NCBI GenBank assembly: GCA_963728535.1
Contig: CAVSKK010000001.1
Location: 124,001-188,000 of the forward strand
Length of the DNA stretch: 64,000 bases
Direction: 5' to 3'
From: VAXT01 sp963728535
Lineage (GTDB): Bacteria > Actinomycetota > Thermoleophilia > Gaiellales > Gaiellaceae
Below the pieces are notes generated by a model. It was given only the letters and a program-made list of their open reading frames with translations. It made no database searches and was not told the origin of the DNA. Made by a program: the position numbers and the translations under genes. Every line of letters starts with the position of its first letter. Within the stretch, counting starts at the first letter, position 1. Of this stretch, positions 49,400 to 60,230 are shown piece after piece.

Positions 49400-51960
49400 G
49401 ATCGGCAGGAGCTAGCCGAGCTACGGGCGATAGGACAGGATTCCGTCGCTGCTTGCAGGCGGCGGAGGCAGTCGCGGTCCTGGAGCCCGTGGCACCCGGG
49501 CCCGCAAAGACAGCCGTCGCAACCTCCGTCGTCACCCTGTATTGACCACTCGACGAGCGGTCCCAGCGCTCGACCATCCCGCCGGCGGACGTGAACGTGA
49601 CGCCGACATTGCAGGCGCCGCCGAAGACAAGCAAGGTATCGGGGAGCGTCGTCGTGATCGAAGGGGCGGCGACAGCGGTCGACATGCCCGTGCCGTTGTT
49701 CTGTCCCCCCGATGAGTTGATCGGTGTAGTTGGCTTGCGCCGTGAGACGGCGAGGATTCCGCCTGACATGTCGTACACCGGAGCCGCCGGTCTGCGCGAA
49801 GCAGTACGAGGATGGCTCGGACGTCCCGGCAACCTTGTACCAGGCATGCGATCCGCGCGGCAGTTCCGTTCGAAGTGATCGGCGTTCGGCACCGCCGTCC
49901 AGCCCGCCGGCGCCGTCATGCTGCGCCCGGGGCCGTTCATGTTCGCGGCGATCTGCGAGCAAGAGATCGCCTCGATGGTCCGGCGGGCTTGTGCGAGATG
50001 GAGGATCGTCGCGTCCGTTGGCGGCGTCGAGGAAACGGAGCGGACGCTGGCGCCGGCCCGGGCAGGCGGAGGCGGCGGTGGCGGAGGTGGAGGCCCCGGG
50101 GGTGGAGGTGGAGGAGGCGGGACTGGCGGAGGCGGGGGAGGAGGAGGCGGGTCTGGCGGGGGTGGGGGAGGTGGAGGCGGGGGTGGTGGTGGCGGCGGTG
50201 GCGGCGGTGGCAGGAGGTGGTGGCGGCGGCGGTCCACCCGGAGCGCCGTGGCAGTGCTGCTCCCCGAATCGGTGAAGACGTGACCGGCTCGGGCAGGAAT
50301 TCCCAGGTCGTAGCTACTCGGTTGAGGGTGAGCTTCAAGATCGCCGAAGGTGCCGGCGTTTCGAACCTGGCTGTTGGGCTTGATCGTCCCGAATCCATAC
50401 GTGGTCCGACCCGCCCGTCCCCACGATGAACTCCCGGATTCCTAAGGCCGGGTCCGCCACCCCGTTCGGCGTTTGCGGCGCAAACCGTTCGTACCGGTGG
50501 TCGTGCCCATTCAGAACGACATCGGCGCCGTTTCGTAAAGGCGCGTCCAGTACCGCGTCTACGTAGGTATCTGTTCGTGAACGCAGCCGGAGGTGAACAG
50601 TGGGCTATGGAAATACGCAAGCGTGCACGTCAGTCGGGTGCGAGGCTAGATCGGCGCGCAGCCATGCCTCCTGTCCGGCCAATCGCTGCAGGCGGGCGAG
50701 CAGTAGAAGCATGCTGAATTGATCGCGACGACGTGCCAGGCGCCGAGGTCGTAGCTGTAGTACGCGCGGCTGGGATCGGTCGCACTCGCGCCGAATGAGC
50801 TCGAGCTGGCTGTGAAGTATCCGAGGTATAGCCGGCGAGCGAGCCGCTCATGTTCGTCGCCATAGTCGTGAGTGCCGAGCGAGGGTCGCGTCCGTGTCTT
50901 CGCCGTGCCCCAGCTCGGTTGTAGCAGTTGGTGAACTGCTGTGACGGTCCCCTCTGCGATATGCGTTGTCGCCGAGCGTGGCGATAACGGCTGTCGGATC
51001 GTGGTCGAGCAGTGGAGCCGTGGCCTCGTCGCCGTTCGACGAGCAGTTGGCGATGTCGCCTGCGGCAAGAAGAACCGCGGAAGCGCCCGGGGGAACGATC
51101 GTGAACGTGTTCGGGTTGCTAAGCCCCACGTTGCCGCCGGCATCATTCTGCTCGGCCTGCACCGTGTAGACGCCTTCGGCAAGCGCCGGCGCCGCTTCGA
51201 CGGCGAACCCCCCGCCTGCTCCGACGGAGGCGGTGCGCTCTTGTATCGGTAGGCCGGAAACGACCGGGCCGGAATAAACCTTGACGGCCACCGTCGCCGA
51301 GTCTCCGGCGGCGGTGCCGCCGGTTCCCGCGAGCAACGGCGTTGCGTCGCTCGTATTCGCCCCATTCGCAGGGAAGGTCATGACGACGCTCGGCGGCACG
51401 TTGTCAACCGCGACAACCTCGAGTTGTGCCGCAGTCGCTCCTGTCTCCCGACTCGCCAGGCGCAGCGCTGTCGTCGAGGTGCTCGTCAGCGCGAAGCTGA
51501 AGCTCCCGTTGCCCGTCACGAGGGGCGTCACGTTCGTCGTGCTCCACGCGCCTGCCGTCAGCGGGCCGGATGACGCTGTGATAGTCCCGGCGGCTGCGGG
51601 CGCGTTCCGCCACGTGATCGTCGACTCGCCCCAGCCGTTTTGGGTGACTCCCCGAACGTCGTACCCGATGCTGGACGCTGCATTCGAGTACACCCGCAAG
51701 GTCGCGCTGGTGACGACGCCGGAGAGGCCGCTGACGTTGAAACGCAGATAGCTCCGCAACTCGGGGTTGCTCGCCGCCTTGAGCTCGAGTGCCGCTCCGT
51801 AATTCACGCGACGCGTCTGCGGAGACTCGTTGCTGACGTAGGCGTCGGCGACAGGCGTGCTCGTAGAGAACGTGTTTCCGGCAACGGCCAACGGCGCAGC
51901 GCCTCCAACCAAGGCAATGATCGCCGTGGTCAAAGCGAAGGTGATGATGCGCGCAGTCAT
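49400..51960 (-). pseudogene. Secreted DNRLRE/Ig-like/metallophosphoesterase protein, multiply frameshifted
   Basis: The first 370 residues are open (51960 to about 50850): signal peptide, a DNRLRE-type domain (ADAYVSNESPQTRRVNYG, LRSYLRFNVSGL), an Ig-like domain (PANGANTSDATPLLAG), and the start of a metallophosphoesterase (LLAAGDIANCS, ATLGDNAY). Beyond about 50960 the homology moves among frames: THDYGDEHERLARRLYL, YYSYDLGAWHVVAINSACFY, VLNGHDHRYERFAP, then LKLTLNRVATTWEFLPEP. A proline-rich linker (50060-50235) follows, then a C-terminal domain with YDMSGGI and APSITTTLPDTLLVFGGACN. The same order is encoded on the + strand at 56.8-58.6 kb. Interrupted by several single-base indels. Confidence 0.75.
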
Positions 51961-52023
51961 GGTCGCCGCAGTTGGACCGTGTCAACCGCCGCCCCATTGA
52001 TGCACAGATGACAGGTGGCTTTC

Positions 52024-52093
52024 AATAGGCCATACGGCCCACGCAGCGCAAGGGCTAGGCCCAGTTCGATAGGCAAATAGGCCAATCGGCCCA
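52024..52093. promoter_or_regulatory. Paired direct repeats between the two divergent metallophosphatase genes
   Basis: AATAGGCCATACGGCCCA (52024-52041) and AATAGGCCAATCGGCCCA (52076-52093), 52 bases start to start, with further TAGGC copies at 52055 and 52069. They sit in a locally AT-rich 240-base gap between genes reading outward in both directions. They could be operator sites for a shared regulator. Confidence 0.45.
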
Positions 52094-52200
52094 TTGATCT
52101 TTTAGCTAGAAACCTTGAGACTTCGACAGATTGGTGGAGGCTGCGGCACAGCGCCACGGTGTGAGGCCCCAGCCTGGGCGTCAAAACGAGGGGCAACGTA

Positions 52201-55200
52201 GTGGGGGACGGAGTAATCAGCGGTTTGCGAGAGCACTTCTCGTGGGTCCCGCTCGGTAGGAAACAGCTCTCGAAGCGTGGCCGTCATGGTCCTGCGCGCG
52301 CGAGAACGCTGTGCGGCGCGGCATTGGTGCTGCTCGCACTGATCGCATCCCTGTCTCTCCAAGTGAGTGCCGCGCAGGCGACCCCAAACGTGTTCTCGTT
52401 CGACAGGCTTCGTTCTGGCGGTTCGTTTGGGCCCGAGAACTACGTCTACACGGCGGGCAACGTCATCTTTCCGGACGCCGGCGTCGATCCCGGCACGTTT
52501 TACAAGTTCGTCGTTACCGACTCGGCGGGCGTCAACAGGAACCCGTCGTTCCCCTGCACGCCTGCGGCCAGCTACCCGGTCGCCAACAACGCGTACACGG
52601 TCGCCCCAAGCGACCCACCGTCCACCGGAGCCGCGTGGAAGTACACGCTGAACCAGTACGGCAACGCGAACTGCACCGGGACGCCCGCGAAGACGACGTT
52701 CAAGAGCTTCTACGTCGCCAAGCTAACCGCGTATGCGGATGCTGGGCTCACAAGCGAGAAGGCGTCGTTCAGGCCCGGCGAGACGGCCTATGTGGCGGTC
52801 CAAGGCGTTACGCCGGTTGGGAACGACTGGAGTGCCACGTGGTTGCTTCCCTCGTCGGCGGTCTCCTGCGCCAACACGGGCGGAACGGATCGGCCCCAGG
52901 CTTCAGGCAGTGGCCGCCTTCCGAAGGGGACGTCGAACTACCTTCAGTACAGGCCGAATCTCGCAAGCGGCGGAAACGTCTGGAATCGCGAGGTGAGCTA
53001 CGAGACGAGGCCCTGCGTCGCGCTAGACAGCGCGCACGAAGGAGTATGGAGCCTCCGGGTCGACCTCGACACCACCAACTTCCTTTCGGTGTCCGCGTTC
53101 ACGCTCGATGCAACGGCCCCGCCACTGCCCACGATCGACACTGGTCCAAGCGGCCCGACCGGTTCGACGAGTGCGAGCTTCAACTTCTCCGACAGCGAGG
53201 CCGGCGTCAGCTTCTTGTGCCAGCTCGACGGCGGCGCCTTCAGCGCCTGCACTTCCCCGAAGAGCTACAGCGGGCTCGCTCAGGGGAATCACAGCTTCCA
53301 GGTCAAGGCCCGCGACGCGGCCGGAAACGAAAGTAGTGCGGCGAGTCGTTCGTGGACGGTCGACACAGTGGCGCCACCAACACCGACGATCGACTCCAGC
53401 CCCTCCGACCCGAGCAGCTCGGCAAACGCGAGCTTCAACTTCTCCGACAACGAGGCCGGCGTCACTTTCCGGTGCCAGCTCGATGGCGGCGGCTTCAGCA
53501 CGTGCAACTCGCCGCAGAGCTACAGCGCCCTGGGCGAAGGCGCACATAGCTTCCAGGTCAAGGCCCGCGACGCCGCCGGCAACGAGAGTGGTGCGGCGAC
53601 CCGCTCGTGGACCGTCGACACGCTGGCGCCGCCAACGCCCACGATCGACACCGGCCCTAGCGGCTCGACCGGCTCGACGAGCGCGACCTTCAGCTTCTCG
53701 GACAACGAGGCCGGCGTCAGCTTCTACTGCCAGCTCGACGGCGGCGCCTTCAGCGCCTGCACCTCCCCGGAGAGCTACAGCGGGCTCGCTCAAGGAGACC
53801 ACAGCTTCCAGGTCAAGGCCCGCGACGCGGCCGGAAACGAAAGTAGTGCGGCGAGTCGTTCGTGGACGGTCGACACGCTGGCACCGCCAACACCGACGAT
53901 CGACTCGAGCCCGCCTGACCCGAGCGCCTCGACGAGCGCGAGCTTCGGCTTCTCCGACAGCGAAGCCGGCGTCAGCTTCCACTGCCGGCTCGACGGTGGC
54001 GGCTTCAGCAGCTGCAGCTCGCCCCAGACCTACAACGGCCTTGCGGAGGGCAGCCACAGCTTCCAGGTGAAGGCTCGCGACGCCCTCGGCAACGAGAGCG
54101 CCTACGCGAGCTACAGCTGGACAGTCGACACCGGGCCGCCGCCGAGCCCGACGATCGACTCGAGCCCGCCCGACCCGACCAGCTCGACAGACGCGAGCTT
54201 CAGCTTCTCCGACAGCGAGGCCGGAGTCACCTTCTCCTGCCAGCTTGACGGCGGCGGCTTCAGCGCCTGCAGCTCGCCCCAGAGCTACAACGGCCTGGCC
54301 GACGGTGGCCACAGCTTCCAGGTCAGGGCCCGCGATGCGGTCGGGAACGAGAGCGCGTCGACCAACTACGACTGGACGATCGACACCGAGGCGCCGCCGA
54401 GCCCGACGATCGACTCGAGCCCGCCCGACCCGAGCGACTCGGCGAACGCCAGCTTCAGCTTCTCCGACAGCGAGGCCGGAGTCAGCTTCTACTGCCAGCT
54501 CGACGGCGGCGGTTTCAGCAGCTGCAGCTCGCCGCAGAGCTACACCGACCTCGCCGACGGCGGCCACAGCTTCCAGGTCACAGCCCGCGACGGCCTCGGC
54601 AACGAGAGCGCGCCCGCCGGCTACGTCTGGACGGTCGATTCGGCTGCGCCCGCGACTCCGACGATCGACTCGAGCCCGCCCGATCCGAGCAACTCGACAG
54701 ACGCGAGCTTCAGCTTCTCCGACAGCGAGGTCGGAGTCAGCTTCTACTGCCAGCTCGACGGCGGCGGCTTCAGCAGCTGCAGCTCGCCGCAGAGCTACAC
54801 CGACCTCGCCGAGGGCAGCCACAGCTTCCAGGTCAAGGCGCGGGACGCCCTCGACAACGAGAGTGCGACCGCCGACTACAGCTGGACAGTCGACACCCAA
54901 GCGCCGCCGAGCCCGACGATCGACTCGACCCCGCCCGACCCGAGCAGCTCGACAGACGCGAGCTTCAGCTTCTCCGACAGCGAGGCCGGGGTCACCTTCC
55001 ACTGCCAGCTCGACGGCGGCGGCTTCAGCGCCTGCAGCTCGCCGCAGAGCTATAGCGAGCTGGCCGAGGGCGGCCACAGCTTCCAGGTGAAGGCACGCGA
55101 CGCGGCCGGCAACGAGAGCGCGTCGGCGGGCTACGAATGGACGATCGTCGACGTGCCTCCGGTGATAACCCTGGTCACCCCCGCGGACGGCAGCACGACG

Positions 55201-56457
55201 GCCGATTCGACGCCGACGTTCAGCGGCGTGGCGGGAACGGCGATCGGCGACTCCGTGCTCGTGACGGTGAAGGTCTACAGCGGAGCAACTCCGACCGGCA
55301 CTCCACTTGCGACGGTCGTTGCGCCTGTGGGCGTGGACGGCGGCTATTCGATCGACGCGGTCGAGGCGCTTCCCGACGGGCTACTGACAGCGCAGGCCGA
55401 GCAGGACGACCTCAGTGGGAACACGGGGCTGAGCGCGCCGAACACCTTCACAGTCGACACCGAGGCGCCGCCGAGCCCGACGATCGACTCGAGCCCGCCC
55501 GACCCGAGCGATTCGGCGAGCGCCAGCTTCAGCTTCTCTGACAGTGAGGCCGGGGTCAGCTTCTTCTGCCAGCTCGACGGCGGCGGCTTCAGCGCCTGCA
55601 GCTCGCCGCAGAGCTACAGCGATCTTGGCGAGGGCGCACATAGCTTCCAGGTCAAGGCACGCGACGCGGCCGGGAACGAGAGCACGCCCGCCGGCTACAA
55701 CTGGACAGTCGACACCCAGGCGCCGCCGAGCCCGACGATCGACTCGAGCCCTCCCGACCCGAGCAGCTCGACGAGCGCCAGCTTCAGCTTCTCCGACAGC
55801 GAGGCCGGCGTCAGCTTCCACTGCCGGCTCGACGGCGGCGCCTTCAGCACCTGCAGCTCGCCGCAGAGCTATAACGGTCTCGGCGAGGGCGTACATAGCT
55901 TCCAGGTCAAGGCACGCGACGCGGCCGGGAACGAGAGCACGCCCGCCGGCTACAGCTGGACGGTCGACACCGACGCGCCGCCGAGCCCGACGATCGACTC
56001 GAGCCCGCCCGACCCGAGCAGCTCGACGAGCGCCAGCTTCACCTTCTCCGACAGCGAGGCCGGCGTCAGCTTCTTCTGCAAGCTCGACGGCGGCGGCTTC
56101 AGCGCCTGCAGCTCGCCGCAGAGCTACAGCGACCTGGCCGACGGCGGCCACAGCTTCCAGGTCAAGGCGCGCGACGCCCTCGGCAACGAGAGTGAGACCG
56201 CCGATTACAACTGGACAGTCGACACCCAGGCGCCGCCGAGCCCGACGATCGACTCGAGCCCGCCCAACCCGAGCGGCTCGACGAGCGCCAGCTTCACCTT
56301 CTCTGACAGCGAGGCCGGCGTCAGCTTCTTCTGCAAGCTCGACGCGGGCGGCTTGAGCGCGTGCACGTCCCCGAAGAGCTATACCGACCTCGGCGAGGGC
56401 GGCCACAGCTTCCAGGTCAAGGCGCGCGACGCCGTCGGCAACGAGAGCGCCCCGTGA
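52201..56457 (+). CDS. Giant secreted Ig-like repeat protein (N-terminal part of a metallophosphatase gene)
   Basis: An open frame of 1418 residues from GTG 52201 (GAGGGGC upstream). Residues 30-60 form a long-n-region signal peptide. A unique domain follows to about 300 (RLRSGGSFGPENYVYTAGN). Twelve Ig-like repeats of about 86 residues come next, each with PTIDSSPPDP, SFSFSDSEAGVSF, CQLDGGGFS.C and HSFQVKARDAAGNES ... WTVDT. Between repeats 8 and 9 is one Ig-like domain of another family (ITLVTPADGSTTADSTPTFSG). The frame ends at TGA 56455-56457 because one G is missing from an expected CCGGTGAGC. The next Ig-like domain continues directly in the other frame. Confidence 0.85.
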   Translation: MGDGVISGLREHFSWVPLGRKQLSKRGRHGPARARTLCGAALVLLALIASLSLQVSAAQATPNVFSFDRLRSGGSFGPENYVYTAGNVIFPDAGVDPGTFYKFVVTDSAGVNRNPSFPCTPAASYPVANNAYTVAPSDPPSTGAAWKYTLNQYGNANCTGTPAKTTFKSFYVAKLTAYADAGLTSEKASFRPGETAYVAVQGVTPVGNDWSATWLLPSSAVSCANTGGTDRPQASGSGRLPKGTSNYLQYRPNLASGGNVWNREVSYETRPCVALDSAHEGVWSLRVDLDTTNFLSVSAFTLDATAPPLPTIDTGPSGPTGSTSASFNFSDSEAGVSFLCQLDGGAFSACTSPKSYSGLAQGNHSFQVKARDAAGNESSAASRSWTVDTVAPPTPTIDSSPSDPSSSANASFNFSDNEAGVTFRCQLDGGGFSTCNSPQSYSALGEGAHSFQVKARDAAGNESGAATRSWTVDTLAPPTPTIDTGPSGSTGSTSATFSFSDNEAGVSFYCQLDGGAFSACTSPESYSGLAQGDHSFQVKARDAAGNESSAASRSWTVDTLAPPTPTIDSSPPDPSASTSASFGFSDSEAGVSFHCRLDGGGFSSCSSPQTYNGLAEGSHSFQVKARDALGNESAYASYSWTVDTGPPPSPTIDSSPPDPTSSTDASFSFSDSEAGVTFSCQLDGGGFSACSSPQSYNGLADGGHSFQVRARDAVGNESASTNYDWTIDTEAPPSPTIDSSPPDPSDSANASFSFSDSEAGVSFYCQLDGGGFSSCSSPQSYTDLADGGHSFQVTARDGLGNESAPAGYVWTVDSAAPATPTIDSSPPDPSNSTDASFSFSDSEVGVSFYCQLDGGGFSSCSSPQSYTDLAEGSHSFQVKARDALDNESATADYSWTVDTQAPPSPTIDSTPPDPSSSTDASFSFSDSEAGVTFHCQLDGGGFSACSSPQSYSELAEGGHSFQVKARDAAGNESASAGYEWTIVDVPPVITLVTPADGSTTADSTPTFSGVAGTAIGDSVLVTVKVYSGATPTGTPLATVVAPVGVDGGYSIDAVEALPDGLLTAQAEQDDLSGNTGLSAPNTFTVDTEAPPSPTIDSSPPDPSDSASASFSFSDSEAGVSFFCQLDGGGFSACSSPQSYSDLGEGAHSFQVKARDAAGNESTPAGYNWTVDTQAPPSPTIDSSPPDPSSSTSASFSFSDSEAGVSFHCRLDGGAFSTCSSPQSYNGLGEGVHSFQVKARDAAGNESTPAGYSWTVDTDAPPSPTIDSSPPDPSSSTSASFTFSDSEAGVSFFCKLDGGGFSACSSPQSYSDLADGGHSFQVKARDALGNESETADYNWTVDTQAPPSPTIDSSPPNPSGSTSASFTFSDSEAGVSFFCKLDAGGLSACTSPKSYTDLGEGGHSFQVKARDAVGNESAP

Positions 56458-58570
56458 GCTACGGCTGGACGATCGATTCCACCGCGCCCGTGGTGACCCT
56501 CACCGCGCCGGCGAACGGCAGCGCGACCGCCAACCAGACACCGACCCTCAGCGGCGCGGCCGGCGCGTCGTCGGCCGACTCGACGACTGTCACTGTGAAG
56601 ATCTACATCGGCTCGACTCCCACGGGGACGCCCGTCCGGACGCTGACGACGACCCGTACCGGGACGAGCTGGTCGGTCTCGGCCTCTCCCGCGCTCGCTG
56701 ATGGCATCTACACAGCTCGGGCTGAGCAGAGTGACGCCGCCGGCAACACGGGCCAGGCCCCCCGAACACGTTCACGGTTGACACAGCCGCTCCCACGATC
56801 ACACTCACCTCGCCGGCCCACGGCAGCTCCACGACCGACGTGCGACCGACTTTCAGCGGAACGGCCGGAACCGCTCCTCGGGATCTGAACACCGTGACGG
56901 TCAAGATCTACGCCGGAGGCACGCCTACTGGGACACCGGACAGACCTGACGACCAAGCCCAGGCGGGCGGCGCTTACTCCGTCATCGCTTCCAGCGCTCT
57001 TCAGGCTGGGACGTACACCGCTCGCGCGGAGCAGAGCGACTCCGTCGGAAACGCAGGGCAAAGCTCCGCAAACACGTTTACGGTCACCGACCCCGTGTTG
57101 ATCGGAGCGGGAGACCTCACGTCGTGTGAGCCGTCAGACGGAGATGCAGCAACGGCCGCGATCGTCAACCAGAACCCCAATGCGACGGTCGTCACTCTCG
57201 GTGACGGGCGTACTCGAGCGGCACGACCACCGAATTCAACAACTGCTACGACCCAACGTGGGGGCGGTTCAAGTCCCGCACCCGCCCCGCAGTCGGCGAC
57301 CACGAGTATGAGACACCGAACGCCGCAGGGCACTACGGCTACTTCGCAAATCAGCTCGCGCCATACGGTCCCGCGGCGACTGACCCGACTCGGGGTTACT
57401 ACAGCTACGACGTCGGTGCCTGGCACGTCTCCGTGCTCAACTCAACGTGTTACACAAGCTCGATCGGCTGCAACAGGAACCTCATGGAGCAGTGGTTCAC
57501 CGACGATCTCAACGCTCACCCGACGAGCTGTACGCTCGCCATCTGGCACCAGCCGCGCTACAGCTCGGGAAATGTTCACGGGAACAGTGCCCAGATGCAG
57601 GCGCTCTGGCAGATCGCGTATGAGCACGGAGTCGAGCTCGTGTTGAACGGCCACGAGCACGACTACGAACGGTTTGCGCCGATGGACGCGGTCGGGAATG
57701 TCGACCCGGTCAACGGCTTGCGCGAAATCGTTGTGGGCACGGGCGGCTACTTCCGCTCGGGCTTGGCGCACTGGAGCCGAACAGCCAGGTCTACAACGGC
57801 ACCACATGGGGCGTGCTCAAGTTGACGTTGCACGCCTCGAGCTACGACTGGCAGTTCCTGCCCGTGGCCGGCCAGACGTTCACAGACTCGGGGTCGACGG
57901 CCTGCCACGCCGCACCTCCTCCGCCCCCAGTTGGGGTCCCGACGGTTCGCTCGCAGAGCAGCGGGACGTCGAACGGGCCGGCGACGACCCTGACCTTGCC
58001 TACGCCGGCTGGAACAACGGCGGGCGATCTGCTCCTTCGCTTGCCGCGAACATGAACAGTCAGAATCGAAACATGGCCGCGCCCGCGGGCTGGACGACCG
58101 TGCCCAACACGGAGGTGTTCGAGGGCGCCGGAGTCGCACACATGCCTGGTCCAAGTTCGCAGGCGCCACAGAACCGAACTCGTCCGGCTTCACGATGACC
58201 GGCGGCTCCGGCTACGACATGTCAGGGGGGATCGCAGCAATCACCGGTGTGTCTACGTCTGCGCCCGTAAACGCCTCAGCGGCACAGCAGAACGGTGGGG
58301 CCTCGAATCTCGTCACCGCGCCGTCGATCACGACGACCCTGCCGAACACGCTGCTCATCTTCGGCGGCGCGTGCAATGTCGCCATCACGTTCACGCCTCC
58401 GGTGGGCATGACTGAGCGCTGGGACATCGCTTCGAGCAGGTCCTCAAGGTTGCAACTGAGCTGGCCACACAGGCTTTGCCCTCCGCCGGGGCAACTGGGA
58501 TCCGGAGGGCGACCTCGTCGGGCAGCAATTGTTTGAGCGCGGGTGTCGACATCGCCCTCGCACCGGCCGG
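56458..58570 (+). pseudogene. Frameshifted continuation: Ig-like domains, metallophosphoesterase and C-terminal domain
   Basis: Continues the preceding gene through several frames. First come two or three Ig-like domains (VVTLTAPANGSATANQTPTLSG; ITLTSPAHG...PTFSGTAG). Next is a purple-acid-phosphatase-like domain: LIGAGDLTSCEPSDG, VVTLGDG, then in other frames GDHEYETPNAAGHYGYF, GYYSYDVGAWHVSVLNSTCY, and GHEHDYERFAP at about 57650. After a short proline stretch comes the same C-terminal domain as on the minus strand (GYDMSGGIAAI, APSITTTLPNTLLIFGGACN). At least six single-base breaks are needed (near 56455, 56760, 57210, 57775, 58040, 58190 and 58450). Assembly error or decay cannot be distinguished. 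Confidence 0.72.
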
Positions 58571-58583
58571 CTAGACCTCGTAC

Positions 58584-59366
58584 TCAGCGCCTGCTCAGGA
58601 GAGCCCGCCGTAGTCGCAGGTACGCCTCACCACCAACGGACTTCGCCGCCTTCCTAGCGTTCCAGGAGGCAAATTGTCGTAGCCGCGGTGGGACTCGGCG
58701 AGCGGCAATGGCGGCTGGGAACTCCGGGGACGCCCCTCGTTGAAGCGTGAATCGCCCAAGCACGAGACATCCGTCGGCTTCATGTACACGGGTCACGGGC
58801 TCGGAGTTGAAGAGCGCCTTGATCCCGGCGGAGGCCGCGGCGCGGGCGACGTTCTTCGAGGAGTAGCCCGCCGGACGGAGCCCGTGACCACCGGCTCGCC
58901 GAGGATGTCGGACAGGATTTGAACACTGTGGCCCCATTCCCACACGAGCTCGTCCCAGCTGCAGCGTGACATCCGCTCGGGATGCGAGTACGAGTGGGAG
59001 CCGATGACGTGCCCACTCTCTGATCGCCCGAATGTCGTCCTTCGTCACGAAAGCAGGTTCGTCGATGCGGTCGCCGGTGATGAAGAAATGGCCTCGCCAC
59101 GAATACTTGGCGAGCGTCTCGGCGATGCGAAGCGCGCTCGCGCCGCCGTCATCGAAGGTCAGGAGCCAGGCCGGGCTTTGCCCGGTAGACCACATCTCGG
59201 CGACATCCCCGGGCGGAGCTTGCGTGGCTTCGCCCAGGGCATGGAGGTGCCAGTCGAACTCGTCGTATTCGAGCTTGTACCGTGCCGGCCCGGCGCCGGG
59301 GAAGCCGCTGGCTTCGTCTTGCCCTTGTGCAACGACGTAGTGATAGAGCAGCGTGACCGTTCTCAC
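58584..59366 (-). pseudogene. Polysaccharide deacetylase-like protein, frameshifted
   Basis: A NodB-type deacetylase that would remove N- or O-acetyl groups from cell-surface glycans. From GTG 59366 it reads TVTLLYHYVV, WLLTFDDGGASALRIAETL (metal-binding Asp-Asp), and GHFFITGDRIDEPAFVTKDDI. Near 59015 the frame shifts: the metal-binding SHSYSHPE motif is in another frame. It returns near 58885 (AGYSSKNVARAAASAGIKALF). The two compensating indels restore one protein of about 260 residues. The start overlaps the formyltransferase stop as GTGA, so they form an operon. Confidence 0.72.
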
Positions 59367-60147
59367 CGCGCCCTCCGTGCACGCCACTTCCACATGAGGT
59401 ATTTCGTCAACCACGGCTGCCCCCATGCGCCTGAGACCCGGCCTGACGTGTCAATCGGTTCCGCGTCGCCGCGCTCGATCTCGAGCAGTTTCTCCCTGAT
59501 CGCATCCAAGTTCTCGAAGACGACGCGCTTCTGGATCATGGAATGCGACTCTGCGCCTTCGTCGTACTCGTAGCTGAAATAGCCATAAACCGGGCCGGTG
59601 TCGACTCCGGCGTCGATCCTGAGGAGCGTCATCCCGACCTTGTCGAGATCTCTATTCGAAAGCGCCCAAAAACAGCCGTGTGAATTCCGATACTCCGGCA
59701 CGATTCCTGGATGCATTACATAGGTTCCGTTCGGCGGGATTGAGAACACCTGCGGCGCAAGGAGTGTCTTGCAGCGAGCGATCATCATGTCGGGCTCGAG
59801 GCGGTGTATGAACTCCACCGCCTCATCGCTATTCGGGGTATCGGTTCGAAGCACGGGCGTATCGACCGTCGGCGGACCGAAGTGATTGCCCAGCTCGCGC
59901 GAGAACTGACCCTCCCACCGATCATCGTCCCGTCGAAGAAGAGCCTGTAGAAGACCCGGAAAGCGACGACGTCGGCGAAACGAAGAAAGCCAACTCGCTT
60001 GATCTCCCGCCGCAGCCGCTTCCACTTTCTGTCCTTTGACTCCTGCAGCACGATCAAACCCACGAGGTCCAAGAACGAGGCGAGCCACCGCAGCATGACC
60101 TCCTCCTCGAGGCGGGCCCCTTCGTGATAGATGAGCAGAGTCTTCAT
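59363..60147 (-). pseudogene. Formyltransferase-family protein, frameshifted
   Basis: Resembles the formyltransferase domain of methionyl-tRNA and sugar N-formyltransferases: PPNGTYVMHPGIVPEYRNSHG and LLRIDAGVDTGPVYGYF show the N-x-H-P and D-x-G-x2-x2 signatures. In an exopolysaccharide setting a sugar N-formyltransferase is likely. The N-terminus (MKTLLIYHEGARLEEEVMLR from ATG 60147) and C-terminal two thirds are in different frames. The switch is near 59940 in the run GACGGGACGATGATCGG. It ends in WKWRARRAR with a TGA overlapping the deacetylase start. Confidence 0.72.
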
Positions 60148-60230
60148 ATGCCTCGCTTCAAGAAGGTAGGAGAAACGGGTTCCGTGAGTAAGCTTTGTGA
60201 GTCCGGGCGCTTTTCGGCTGCCCTGACCCA

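Noticed and set aside
53100..56450. CRISPR array or satellite repeat
   Set aside because: The repeats are about 258 bases, contiguous, coding and diverged. There are no short direct repeats with unique spacers and no cas genes.
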